A stretch of 64,000 nucleotides of DNA from Haliea sp963974125 (GTDB lineage Bacteria > Pseudomonadota > Gammaproteobacteria > Pseudomonadales > Halieaceae). Numbering within the stretch: position 1 is the stretch's first letter; the number at the start of each line of letters is the position of its first letter. The translations under genes and the position numbers were made by a program. The stretch covers positions 8,862 through 72,861 of the forward strand of contig CAXBCH010000022.1 of NCBI GenBank assembly GCA_963974125.1, in the 5' to 3' direction. Of this stretch, positions 1-8,582 are shown piece after piece. Below the pieces are notes generated by a model. That model worked only from the letters and a program-made list of their open reading frames with translations. It was not told the DNA's origin and did not search any database.

Positions 1-1099
1 CGTAGACGGTGGCGCCCAGTTCCAGCGCCAGGGCATCGTCAAACAGCACCACCATCTGCGCGGACTCGGCAATGGTAAAGCCACAGTTTTCCGCGAACGG
101 CCGACAGGCGCGACGGTGATCCGGCTCCGCATCAGTCGGCAGGCCGTCGAGCTCCCGCAGCCCCTTGTCGGAAGCCAGTGCACCCATGGCGCCATAGCCT
201 TCCATCACCTCCGGATTCACCGGCGCTTCCGATGAGCCAATGAAGGCAACCCGGGCCCTGCCGCTGCGGATATCTTCAATACCGAGACGCAGGTTGTACA
301 GGAACGAGGCGCAGGCACCGAGCGTTGCGCCAGTGGCGCCAAAGCTGCCCAGCACGTAGGCATTGACGAAATCGGCCGGCATTTCCGCCAGGGACAGGGG
401 GCAGAACTTGGAGGTCACCCGCTGGCCGTTGTAGCGGGCCTTGAGCATGCCGCCGGCACCGGCGTCGTCCAGCTGGCCCATGGCGCTGCCGGCGTAGACG
501 CTGATCTGGTCCGCGGCGACCGACTGCTGGATTTTCTCCCAGGGAATCCCGAGACTGCCCAGGGCGTCGGAAGCTGCATAGATCATCATTTGCAGGCCCC
601 GCGGGTGATTGCGGGACTGGTACAACTTGCCGGGATCAAAGCCGGTAGGCAGCTGCCCTGCCGCCTTGATCTCGAACTCGCGCAGGCTCGGCAGCAACAT
701 GTCGAGGGCACCGTCGATGCGCACGGAGACCTGGGTCTGGCTCAGCGCGGTGACAGTCCAGCTGGGCGGAACAACGGCGGGCAACTGCTGTTTGCGCAGG
801 GTCAGCTGCAACGGGCCACCCTCGCCCTGGGCGACCAGGCGCTGGTTCCAGCTGACGGCGTCGGGATCGAAGTGATTGGCTTCGACGCGCCGGATCAGGG
901 TGTGATCGAGGATCCAGGCCGTGCTGGCCGCGGGATCCTCCAGCCCCATGAGCCGGGCCAGTGCCGCCAGCGTTCGCTGCCGCGTGGCCGCGGGCAGTGC
1001 ATCCTGAACCAGGCGCCGGTAGGCGTGATGACCGGAGGCCCGACCCGCCCCATTGATGCCACCAAAACCCACTATCACCGGTAACCGCGGCTGACCCAT
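1..1099 (-). CDS. fabY: FabY-like beta-ketoacyl synthase, 3' part cut off by window edge
   Basis: The protein begins MGQPRLPVIVGFGGINGAGR and stays open for 366 codons to the window edge, so the C-terminus is missing. The ketosynthase nucleophile is in the stretch GATLGACASFLYN (Cys about residue 263), followed by GSSEAPVNPEVMEGYGAMGAL, a typical KAS core. The nucleophile lies about 100 residues later than in FabB/FabF. That long N-terminus and the opening PVIVGFGG sequence resemble the roughly 630-residue FabY ketosynthases that start fatty-acid synthesis in Pseudomonas; this is recalled from family knowledge, not searched. The ATG at 1099 is the first in frame and follows a purine-rich GAGGGA in the leader. 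The gene is divergent from an AraC regulator. The KAS fold is certain; the FabY subtype is probable. Confidence 0.85.
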   Translation of the reverse strand, partial: MGQPRLPVIVGFGGINGAGRASGHHAYRRLVQDALPAATRQRTLAALARLMGLEDPAASTAWILDHTLIRRVEANHFDPDAVSWNQRLVAQGEGGPLQLTLRKQQLPAVVPPSWTVTALSQTQVSVRIDGALDMLLPSLREFEIKAAGQLPTGFDPGKLYQSRNHPRGLQMMIYAASDALGSLGIPWEKIQQSVAADQISVYAGSAMGQLDDAGAGGMLKARYNGQRVTSKFCPLSLAEMPADFVNAYVLGSFGATGATLGACASFLYNLRLGIEDIRSGRARVAFIGSSEAPVNPEVMEGYGAMGALASDKGLRELDGLPTDAEPDHRRACRPFAENCGFTIAESAQMVVLFDDALALELGATVY

Positions 1100-1142
1100 C
1101 TATCCCTCCCTTGAGGCAACAAAGCTAATGCCAATACATCAG

Positions 1143-1177
1143 TCAGTGTACTGAGACACACAGCATATGAATATGCT
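1143..1177. promoter_or_regulatory. Two short palindromes between fabY-like gene and AraC regulator
   Basis: The divergent intergenic region holds two perfect inverted repeats: TCAGT-GT-ACTGA at 1143-1154 and AGCATAT-GA-ATATGCT at 1162-1177. Both lie in the locally AT-rich part where a promoter would be expected. They could be operators for the neighbouring GlxA-type regulator or for a fatty-acid regulator. The palindromes are seen directly; a regulatory role is inferred. Confidence 0.35.
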
Positions 1178-1218
1178 ATTTTTGCCACATTCCATGCCGT
1201 TTTCGCCAATCTGGACAA

Positions 1219-2214
1219 ATGCCCCCGATGTTCACCGTCGCCGCCCTGGTCTATCCTGACGCCCTTGCCAGCAGTCTGACCCTGCCCATGGAGATCCTCG
1301 GTGCCTCCAGCCAGACTGCGCTGGGCGCCAACCGCAATGCACGCCCGCTGTCATTCCTGCTCGCCGCCGAGACTGCGGGCCCGATGACCCTGGCCAGCGG
1401 CCTGACCCTGCATACCACAGAGTCCCGCGATAGCTTGCCGCCCCTGGACCTGCTGATCCTGCCAGCCATCTGGCGGACACCCCTCCCCACCTTGCGGGCC
1501 TGCCGCGACTGGTTGCCGGAACTGCGCCGAATCGCAGCGACAGGGACCCGTATCTGCAGTGTTGGCACCGCCAGTTGCATCCTCGCCGAGGCGGGCCTGC
1601 TCACCGGGCGCCCGGCTACCACTCACTGGAACTGGTTTGAACGTTTTGCCCGGCGCTATCCGGACGTGAACCTGAAGACCCGGCACCTGATCACCCAGAG
1701 CGACAACATTTACTGTGTGGGCAGCGTCAACTCTATCGCCGACCTCTGCGTGCATATAGCCGAGGACTGGTACGGCAGCCGCATCGCCAGAGCCGTGGAG
1801 CACCAGTTCTCGCCGGAGATCCGCCGGCCGTTCCGGGCCGCGGCCTGGCAGGACCCGCCGCGCAGCAGCCACCATGACGAAACCGTCCTCCAGGCCCAGC
1901 AGTGGTTGCAGGACAGGCTGCATCAACCCGTGACCCTGAAGATGCTGGCGCCGGCGCTGGGAGTCAGTGGCCGCACTCTGCACCGCCGTTTCCAGCAGGC
2001 TACCGGGATGACACCGCAGCAATATCTGAATACGTTGCGCAACAGCAGCGCCCGCGACCTGCTGCGCCGCAGCAACCTGAGTATCAGTGAGATTGCCTGG
2101 CAATTGGGATTGCAGGATGCGAGCCACTTTTCGCGCCTGTTCCGGCGCCTGAACGGCGTGTCTCCCGGCCAGTATCGCGCAGCGGTCCGGGGCAAACTGT
2201 TTGATCCGGGCTGA
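1219..2214 (+). CDS. GlxA-type AraC family transcriptional regulator (DJ-1/PfpI + HTH)
   Basis: This 331-residue protein has two domains. Residues about 5-190 form a class I glutamine-amidotransferase-like (DJ-1/PfpI) sensor with the typical elbow SVGTASCILAEAGLLTGR and the following ATTHWNW. Residues about 225-325 form an AraC double helix-turn-helix, with GRTLHRRFQQATGMTPQQYL and the second helix pair around ISEIAWQLGLQDASHFSRLF. Such proteins bind DNA in the cytoplasm and usually activate a neighbouring or metabolic operon in response to an unknown small ligand. It is divergent from the fabY-like ketosynthase, with two palindromes between them. ATG 1219 is the first start compatible with the domain; no strong ribosome-binding site is visible. 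Confidence 0.93.
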   Translation: MPPMFTVAALVYPDALASSLTLPMEILGASSQTALGANRNARPLSFLLAAETAGPMTLASGLTLHTTESRDSLPPLDLLILPAIWRTPLPTLRACRDWLPELRRIAATGTRICSVGTASCILAEAGLLTGRPATTHWNWFERFARRYPDVNLKTRHLITQSDNIYCVGSVNSIADLCVHIAEDWYGSRIARAVEHQFSPEIRRPFRAAAWQDPPRSSHHDETVLQAQQWLQDRLHQPVTLKMLAPALGVSGRTLHRRFQQATGMTPQQYLNTLRNSSARDLLRRSNLSISEIAWQLGLQDASHFSRLFRRLNGVSPGQYRAAVRGKLFDPG

Positions 2215-2301
2215 ATCCTGCACGACTCACCCGGTGCCGGGTGCCATGCGCCGGGTGCTCTGGTACTCTTCGCCACATTCCAACAGCAGAAGCAGCGCCC
2301 C

Positions 2302-3894
2302 ATGCCCCCACCACCCGGCAGTCCCGAACCCTGGATGCAGCAAACTCTCCAGCAAGGTTATGCGAGGCTCGCACAGGGCGACCGCCAGGGCGCTGCAGAT
2401 TGCTGCCGCCGGGTGCTGACGGCGCGGCCGGACCTGCCCGAAGGGCATTTTCTGGTAGGACTGGTCGCCGCCGACAGCAACGACCTCGGCACCGCGGTAC
2501 AGGCCTTCGGCTCGGTCACCAAACTCGCGCCCGAGCACGGGGCAGCCTGGGCCCAGCTGGCACGCCTGTTCATGCGCCTGGGCCACGTCAATCGTGCCGA
2601 TGACGCCCTGGCCCGGGCTGTGCAGCACCAGGATGGCAACCCGGTGGTGCAGGACACCATCGCCACCGTGCATACCCTGCTGGGAGACACGGCAGCGGCG
2701 GCGGAGTGGCTGCAACGCGCGGTCGCGCAACAGCCACGCAACGTCGCCTTCAGGATCAACCTGGCCAACAACCAGATGTTCAGCGGCGACTTTGACGCCG
2801 CCCGCGACAGCCTCCAGCGCGCGCTCGCCGAGCAGCCGGAGAACGCCAATGCCCACTGGTTGTTGAGCGGACTCGACCGCGCCCGCGACGACAGCCATGT
2901 GCAGCAGTTGCAGGGACTGTTGCAGCGCGCACGGGGGAACCTCCGTGACCAGGCCTACCTGGGCTATGCCCTGGGCAAGGAACTGGAAGACCTGGAGCGC
3001 TGGTCGCAGGCTTTTGACGCCTACGCCACCGGCGCCGCCGCCAGGCGCCAGTCCATCAGCTACAACGAAAGCGCCGAAGTCGCCATGTTCAGGGCCCTGG
3101 AGCAGACCTTCGACCAGGCCTGGCTGGAGCGGCAGGCGCGGGGTTGCGACGATCCGGCACCGGTGTTCATCATCGGCCAGCCGCGCACGGGCACCACCCT
3201 GGTGGAGCGCATCATTACCAGCCATTCCATGGTTCATTCTGCCGGCGAACTGCGCCAGTTCGACAGCTCGCTGCGGCGCCTGCTGAATTACCGGGGCCGC
3301 GAGCGCCACTCGGCGGAGCTGGTTACCGCGGCGGCGCACATGGACCTGCAGCGGCTGGGCGAGGCCTACCTGACCACCAGTCGCAAGTTCCAGGGCACGC
3401 TGCCACGGTTCGTGGACAAGCTGCCAACCAACTACCGCTATCTGCCGCTGATCCTGGCAGCCCTGCCGCAGGCAAGAATCATCCATCTGCGCCGCGACCC
3501 CATGGACGCCTGCTTCGCCAGCTTCAAGCAGCTGTTTGCGGAGGCCTATCCCCACTCCTACCAGCAGGAAGAGATGGCGCGGCACCACGCGCGCTATCTG
3601 CGGCTGATGAAGTGCTGGCGCGAACGCTTCGGTGATCGCTTTCACGAAGTGCACTACGAAGACGTCGCGGCCAACGTGGAACCCAACGCACGGGCACTGA
3701 TCGCGTTCCTGGGCCTGCCCTGGGAGCCTGCCTGCCTCGACTTTCACCGACAGCAATCCGCGGTGACCACCGCCAGCGTGGTACAGGTCAGGGAAGCGGC
3801 GCACACTCGCTCGGTCGGACGCTGGCGACGCTATGCAACGCAGCTCGAGCCCATGCGCCGGGCACTTGCGGCGGAAGGTGTCAGCGTGGAATGA
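2302..3894 (+). CDS. TPR repeat-containing sulfotransferase
   Basis: This 530-residue cytoplasmic protein has about seven tetratricopeptide-like helical pairs over residues 1-260 (for example YARLAQGDRQGAADCCRRVL and LARLFMRLGHVNRADDALAR). A PAPS-dependent sulfotransferase domain follows from about 285. The 5'-phosphosulfate-binding loop is VFIIGQPRTGTTLVERI (from about residue 288), and IIHLRRDPMDACFASFKQL is the 3'-phosphate-binding region. The substrate is unknown. In marine gammaproteobacteria such TPR-sulfotransferases are often found beside TonB-dependent receptors, as here, where the receptor starts about 300 bases downstream. The gene has no paired transporter. The family call is firm; sulfonation activity is inferred from the intact PAPS loop. 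Confidence 0.9.
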   Translation: MPPPPGSPEPWMQQTLQQGYARLAQGDRQGAADCCRRVLTARPDLPEGHFLVGLVAADSNDLGTAVQAFGSVTKLAPEHGAAWAQLARLFMRLGHVNRADDALARAVQHQDGNPVVQDTIATVHTLLGDTAAAAEWLQRAVAQQPRNVAFRINLANNQMFSGDFDAARDSLQRALAEQPENANAHWLLSGLDRARDDSHVQQLQGLLQRARGNLRDQAYLGYALGKELEDLERWSQAFDAYATGAAARRQSISYNESAEVAMFRALEQTFDQAWLERQARGCDDPAPVFIIGQPRTGTTLVERIITSHSMVHSAGELRQFDSSLRRLLNYRGRERHSAELVTAAAHMDLQRLGEAYLTTSRKFQGTLPRFVDKLPTNYRYLPLILAALPQARIIHLRRDPMDACFASFKQLFAEAYPHSYQQEEMARHHARYLRLMKCWRERFGDRFHEVHYEDVAANVEPNARALIAFLGLPWEPACLDFHRQQSAVTTASVVQVREAAHTRSVGRWRRYATQLEPMRRALAAEGVSVE

Positions 3895-3985
3895 ATGGCC
3901 ATTGCGCGCGCCGCTCCCTGCGCCTACCCCTAAAGTGGTAGCAGAAAGCGGTCCTCGGCGATTGCAATGCCTGCCCGAATCTCGT

Positions 3986-4042
3986 AACTTCAATTGCGTC
4001 TGTTCGAAGTTGACCGGCGCAGGAAAACTGTCTCCTGACAGT
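3986..4042 (+). promoter_or_regulatory. Candidate promoter/operator upstream of TonB receptor operon
   Basis: The 297-base gap 3895-4191 contains no gene. It holds an inverted repeat AACTTC (3986-3991) ... GAAGTT (4006-4011), a -35-like TTGACC at 4010-4015, and just downstream a perfect 6-4-6 palindrome ACTGTC-TCCT-GACAGT at 4027-4042 in the spacer/-10 area. A palindrome there would be well placed to repress the operon that starts at 4192. No convincing -10 or terminator was seen. The repeats are visible; their function is inferred. Confidence 0.35.
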
Positions 4043-4191
4043 GCCTGCGAATAGAGTTTTCCCGAACGAACCATCCACAATAACGAAGACAGTGGTTCAG
4101 GTGACACCGTGACGCCCGCAAAAACGTCATCTGCCGTTCGGCCCTCGTGGCCGGCGTTTGCAGTGCCACATGACTTCAAAGGGGGTACGTC

Positions 4192-6651
4192 ATGACCAAA
4201 GCGCCAAACAGCAAGCTCAGCACCAGCTCGTCCTTTTCCCACTACCCGCGCCTGTCGCGCTCCGCCCTCGCCGCGGCGGTATCCGCCGCGCTGCTGGCGG
4301 GCCCCATGGCCAGTCCCGCCCGCGCCCAGCTCGAGGAGATCATCGTTACCGCGACCAAGCGCGCGGAATCGGTGATGGATGTACCGCTGGCAGTGCAGGC
4401 GCTGTCGGGCGAGTTCCTGCGTGAAGTCAATCTCGATGACATCAAGGACCTGGTGTCCTTTACGCCGGGCGTCACCGGCAACTCCAAGGACAGCTTCCTC
4501 GACACCATACGGGTGCGCGGCATTGTCACCAACGACTTCGGCAACGGCGGCGACCCGTCCCTCGGCGTCTACAAGAACGGTTTCTACCAGGGGCGCAACG
4601 GCTCCGCCGTTACCAGCCTGTTTGACCTCGACCGTGCAGAGATCCTGCGCGGCCCACAGGGCTTCCTGTTCGGCCGCAACTCGATATCCGGCGCCTTCAG
4701 CGTCTTCACCACCAAGCCTGTGCGCGGCGACAGCGATGCCTACGTCGACGTCAGGGTGGGCGAGCGCGGCGTTTTCACCGGCGAGGCCGCCGGCAATATC
4801 GACATCGGCGACTCCTTCGCAGTGCGGATCGCGGGCTACCATTCGGAAGAAGACGGCTACGTCACCAACATTGCCACCGGCAACAAGTTCATCAAGCACA
4901 ACAAGGATGCCCTGCGCCTGACCGGTGTCTACGATGCTGGCGGCGCCCTCGAGGCCACGGTCTTCCTGGAGTACGAGGACCGCAAGCAGTCCGGCACCAT
5001 CTACCGGGCCACCGGCAACGCGGGCTCCTTCGCCCTGCTGGAGGAACTCTACGGCGAGATCGAGGTGCCCTCCGACCCGCGCCGAATCAATATCGACGAA
5101 CCGGACAACGGCGTCTTCGAGAACGGCGAGATCTTCAGCATCGGCCTGGAAGCGAACTACGACATGGGCTGGGCGCGGATTACTTCGCTCACCAACTACA
5201 AGGACCACGACTACCACTATACCGAGGATTTCGACGGCACCCCGCTGACCATCTTCAACTACGAGCAGATCCAGTCAGGTGATTATTTCGAGCAGGAGAT
5301 CCGGCTGACCTCGCAGAACGAGGGCATGTTCAACTGGTACAGCGGCGTCTCCTACTACCGCGAGGAAATCGACACCCTGTTCCTGGGCCAGCAGGACGAG
5401 GACCTGTACTGCAACGTCTATTGGGGCGACAGCTGCGAGGGCGTATTCGATTACTACAACAACGCCTATGACGGCGCCTACGCCTATGTCCTCTACGACT
5501 ATTTCGGTACCTACGACTGGGCTGCCAGCCCCACCGGGCGCATGGATGACTGGAACCGCACCAAGGGCGTGTTCCAGGGCTGGGCCGCCTACCTCGACCT
5601 CAGCTTCCGCTTCAGTGAAAAACTGGATGCCAGTGTCGGCGTGCGCTACAACGACGACGAGAAGCGCATGTCACAGGAAGTGCTGACAGCGCTGAACCCC
5701 AGCCCGGTACTGGGCAACCGGGTCCAGACCGGCTTCACTACGCCGGACGGGCCGGTAAAGGACACCCGGGACTGGACCAAGCCGACCTGGCGCGCGACGC
5801 TCAACTACCGGCCTACCGACGACATGCTGTTCTACGGCAGCGTCACCACCGGCCACAAGCAGGGCGGCTTCAACAGCTTCAAGGTCATTCCCGACGGTGT
5901 CTGGGGCACCATTGAAGCGCGTCCCGGCACGCATGTGCCCGGCTCCTTCGACGAGGAGAGCGTGATCTCCTACGAGATCGGCTACAAGGGCACCCACCTC
6001 GACGGCCGCAGCCAGGTGCAGCTCAACGCCTTTATCTATGAATACGAGGATTTGCAGGCCACCTGTGGCGTTCCCGGCCAGCCGGGGGTGATCATCTGCA
6101 ACGTCGGCACCGTGGACGCCCACGGCATCGAGGCAACCTGGAACTTTGCCCTCAACGAGAACTGGCGCCTGGGCGCCGGCGGTTCCTGGTTCGACAGTGA
6201 GGCGACCGGCATCCAGGCCTTCTGCTCCGAGGGCGAGCGCATCTTCGGCGACGTCAATGCCTGCGAGGGCGAACCCATGCCGGGTACCCCGGAGTACACG
6301 TTCTACGCCATGCTGGATGCACAGTTCCCGGTCGGCAATGGCGCCTGGTTCGGCAACCTGGCCTTCAGCTGGGAAGACGAGGCCCGCGCCAGCTACCTGC
6401 CGCTGACCCCGGAGAGCACCAACTTCCCGGAGGGCAACCGCCTGCGCAGCGACTGGAGTGAACTGCAGGGCCTGGTGGGCTACCGCTCCCAGGACGGCTG
6501 GTCACTGGCCCTGTATGTGGAAAACATTCTCGACGACGAGTACTACGATTCCAGCGGCAGCGGCGGCAACCCCAACAACCCCTTTGTGCAGACGGACATC
6601 AGTCCCAGCCGGCCCCGCACCGCGGGAATGCGCTTCAGCTACTCGTTCTAG
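4192..6651 (+). CDS. TonB-dependent outer-membrane receptor
   Basis: This 819-residue protein has a long signal peptide ending ASPARAQ (about residue 46), immediately followed by a TonB box LEEIIVTATKRAESV. The plug domain covers about 50-165 (DIKDLVSFTPGV, RAEILRGPQGFLFGRNSISG), and the beta-barrel runs to the C-terminal sequence ending FSYSF with a terminal Phe, as required for barrel assembly. It should bring a substrate across the outer membrane using TonB energy. The style (VPLAVQALSG, LFDLDRAEILRGPQG) fits the large class of marine receptors for organic ligands rather than a recognised siderophore receptor. A strong AAGGGGG Shine-Dalgarno precedes the ATG. It heads a unit with a flavoprotein (15-base gap), antiporter and cupin. 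Confidence 0.95.
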   Translation: MTKAPNSKLSTSSSFSHYPRLSRSALAAAVSAALLAGPMASPARAQLEEIIVTATKRAESVMDVPLAVQALSGEFLREVNLDDIKDLVSFTPGVTGNSKDSFLDTIRVRGIVTNDFGNGGDPSLGVYKNGFYQGRNGSAVTSLFDLDRAEILRGPQGFLFGRNSISGAFSVFTTKPVRGDSDAYVDVRVGERGVFTGEAAGNIDIGDSFAVRIAGYHSEEDGYVTNIATGNKFIKHNKDALRLTGVYDAGGALEATVFLEYEDRKQSGTIYRATGNAGSFALLEELYGEIEVPSDPRRINIDEPDNGVFENGEIFSIGLEANYDMGWARITSLTNYKDHDYHYTEDFDGTPLTIFNYEQIQSGDYFEQEIRLTSQNEGMFNWYSGVSYYREEIDTLFLGQQDEDLYCNVYWGDSCEGVFDYYNNAYDGAYAYVLYDYFGTYDWAASPTGRMDDWNRTKGVFQGWAAYLDLSFRFSEKLDASVGVRYNDDEKRMSQEVLTALNPSPVLGNRVQTGFTTPDGPVKDTRDWTKPTWRATLNYRPTDDMLFYGSVTTGHKQGGFNSFKVIPDGVWGTIEARPGTHVPGSFDEESVISYEIGYKGTHLDGRSQVQLNAFIYEYEDLQATCGVPGQPGVIICNVGTVDAHGIEATWNFALNENWRLGAGGSWFDSEATGIQAFCSEGERIFGDVNACEGEPMPGTPEYTFYAMLDAQFPVGNGAWFGNLAFSWEDEARASYLPLTPESTNFPEGNRLRSDWSELQGLVGYRSQDGWSLALYVENILDDEYYDSSGSGGNPNNPFVQTDISPSRPRTAGMRFSYSF

Positions 6652-6666
6652 ACAAGGTTTTGCGAC

Positions 6667-8577
6667 ATGGCTGATCGCCTTACCATCAGCCGCCGGGACT
6701 TTCTCGGCGGCCTCGCTCTCGGCGTCGGCGCCACGGCGCTGACACCACTGGAACTGCTGGCCCAGACCACCGGCGCGACTGCCGCGGGCAGCCACTATCC
6801 GCCCCTGTTGAGCGGCATGCGTGGCAGCCATCCCGGTTCCTTCGAGGTGGCGCATGCCGTGTCCTGGCAGGGTGTGCGCTATCCGGCACCAAGACAGCAA
6901 ACCGACCCCACCTACGACCTCGTGGTGGTAGGAGGCGGGATCTCCGGCCTGGCGGCGGCCTCGTTTTATCGCCAGCAGGCCGGGGCCGACGCCCGCATCC
7001 TGATTCTGGACAATCACGATGATTTTGGTGGCCACGCCAAGCGCAACGAGTTCGAGGTCGACGGCCAGCGCCTGATCGGCTACGGCGGCAGCCAGTCCAT
7101 TGACACGCCCTCCAGCTATTCGCCGGTCTCGGCACAACTGCTGCGCAATCTCGGCATTGCTACCGAGCGCTTCTACGACTATTTCGACCAGCAGTATTTC
7201 GCCGCGAACGAGCTTGGTACCGGCCTCTATTTCAGTGCCAGTCGCTACGGCACTGCGACCACCCGGCCCCACTTCAATCCACCGCGTTGGCAGAGCGGCA
7301 AATCCATCAGCGCGCAGGAGCTGGCAGCAACCATTGCGGGCTATCCGCTACCCGAAGACGCCAGGACCTCCCTGCTGACCCTGGTCACTGCGCCGCGAGA
7401 TTACCTCCCGGGTCTCAGCCGGGAGGAGAAAATCGCCTTCCTGGGCAGTACCAGCTACAGGGATTTTCTGCTGCAGACTGTGCGCGCTCCGGAAGCGGTC
7501 TACCTGCTGTTGCGGGACACCATGCGCGGGCTCTGGGGGGTAGGCTATGACGCCCTGTCGGCACTGGAAGGTTACCGCTACGGTGCACCGGGCACGCAGC
7601 AGCTCGGCATCGGCGCGCTGCAGGAAGACAAGGCCGACCATCAGTCTGAACCCTATATATTCCACTTCCCTGACGGCAATGCAGGCGTGGCCCGGGCGCT
7701 GGTTCGCCAGCTTGTACCCGACGCTCTCTCCGGCACCGGCATGGAAGACCTGGTGCTGCCGAAAGTGGATTACGCGGCGCTGGACCGCGATGGCAACCGC
7801 ACCCGGCTGCGTCTCAACAGTACCGCTGTGGACGTTCGCCACAGCAGTGATGGCGAATCCGTGGACGTCAGCTATGTCCGTGGCGGCGAGGTGTACCGTG
7901 TGCGCGGCAAGCACACGGTGATGGCCTGCTACAACAATATCCTGCCCCATATCGTCCCCGAGTTGCCCGCCGAGCAGACAGAGGCCATTGCCTATGCCAG
8001 CAAGGTGCCGCTGGTGTACCTGAGTATCGCGGTGCGCAACTGGCGCGCACTTGCCGAGCTCGGTTTCAGCAATATCAGCGTACCGCAGCCAGAGCTGATG
8101 CACAGCTTCGGACTCGACTTCCCGGTCACCATGGGCGGCTACCAGGCCGTGCGCGACCCGGGCCAACCCACCATCCTGCACGGCACCTTTGTGCCCACCG
8201 TGCCGGACCAGGGCCTCAGTGCCAGGGAGCAGCACACCCTGGGGCGCAGGGCCCTCTACGAGATGTCCTTTGACCAGTTCGAACAGGCCATTGTCAGCCA
8301 GCTGCAGGGCGCGCTGGCCTCCGGCGGCTTTGACGCCGCCCGGGACATTGCCGGCATTACCGTCAACCGCTGGCCCCACGGCTACGCCTACGAATACAAC
8401 GAGCTGTTTGACCCCGCAGGCTACGGCCCGGCAAATGGCCCGCATCGGCTGGGTGCCCGCCAGCTGGGGCGCATCTCCATCGCCAACTCGGATGCATCGG
8501 CCTACGCTTACGTCGACGGTGCCATCGATGCCGCCTGGCGAGCGGTACAGGAACAAACCGGATCGGTGGCAGGGTAG
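6667..8577 (+). CDS. Tat-exported FAD-dependent oxidoreductase, spermidine dehydrogenase-like
   Basis: This 636-residue protein starts with a twin-arginine signal, SRRDFLGGLALGVGATALT, so it should be exported folded with its cofactor. The dinucleotide-binding motif is DLVVVGGGISGLAAASFYR at about 84-102, followed by FGGHAKRNEF, a sequence I associate with SpdH-type spermidine dehydrogenases. The C-terminus has another flavin-site segment (LGARQLGRISIANSDASAYAYVDGAIDAAW). A SpdH enzyme would oxidise spermidine in the periplasm to putrescine or diaminopropane plus an aminoaldehyde. The gene lies 15 bases after the TonB receptor and 5 bases before the antiporter, so the three are probably co-transcribed. 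The fold and export are firm; the polyamine substrate is inferred and another amine is possible. Confidence 0.82.
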   Translation: MADRLTISRRDFLGGLALGVGATALTPLELLAQTTGATAAGSHYPPLLSGMRGSHPGSFEVAHAVSWQGVRYPAPRQQTDPTYDLVVVGGGISGLAAASFYRQQAGADARILILDNHDDFGGHAKRNEFEVDGQRLIGYGGSQSIDTPSSYSPVSAQLLRNLGIATERFYDYFDQQYFAANELGTGLYFSASRYGTATTRPHFNPPRWQSGKSISAQELAATIAGYPLPEDARTSLLTLVTAPRDYLPGLSREEKIAFLGSTSYRDFLLQTVRAPEAVYLLLRDTMRGLWGVGYDALSALEGYRYGAPGTQQLGIGALQEDKADHQSEPYIFHFPDGNAGVARALVRQLVPDALSGTGMEDLVLPKVDYAALDRDGNRTRLRLNSTAVDVRHSSDGESVDVSYVRGGEVYRVRGKHTVMACYNNILPHIVPELPAEQTEAIAYASKVPLVYLSIAVRNWRALAELGFSNISVPQPELMHSFGLDFPVTMGGYQAVRDPGQPTILHGTFVPTVPDQGLSAREQHTLGRRALYEMSFDQFEQAIVSQLQGALASGGFDAARDIAGITVNRWPHGYAYEYNELFDPAGYGPANGPHRLGARQLGRISIANSDASAYAYVDGAIDAAWRAVQEQTGSVAG

Positions 8578-8582
8578 TCGAC

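Noticed and set aside
2227..5217. 996-residue open frame on the minus strand opposite the sulfotransferase and TonB receptor genes
   Set aside because: It is a GC-driven antisense shadow; the + strand carries two complete, motif-rich genes, and the antisense product has no domain or start signal.
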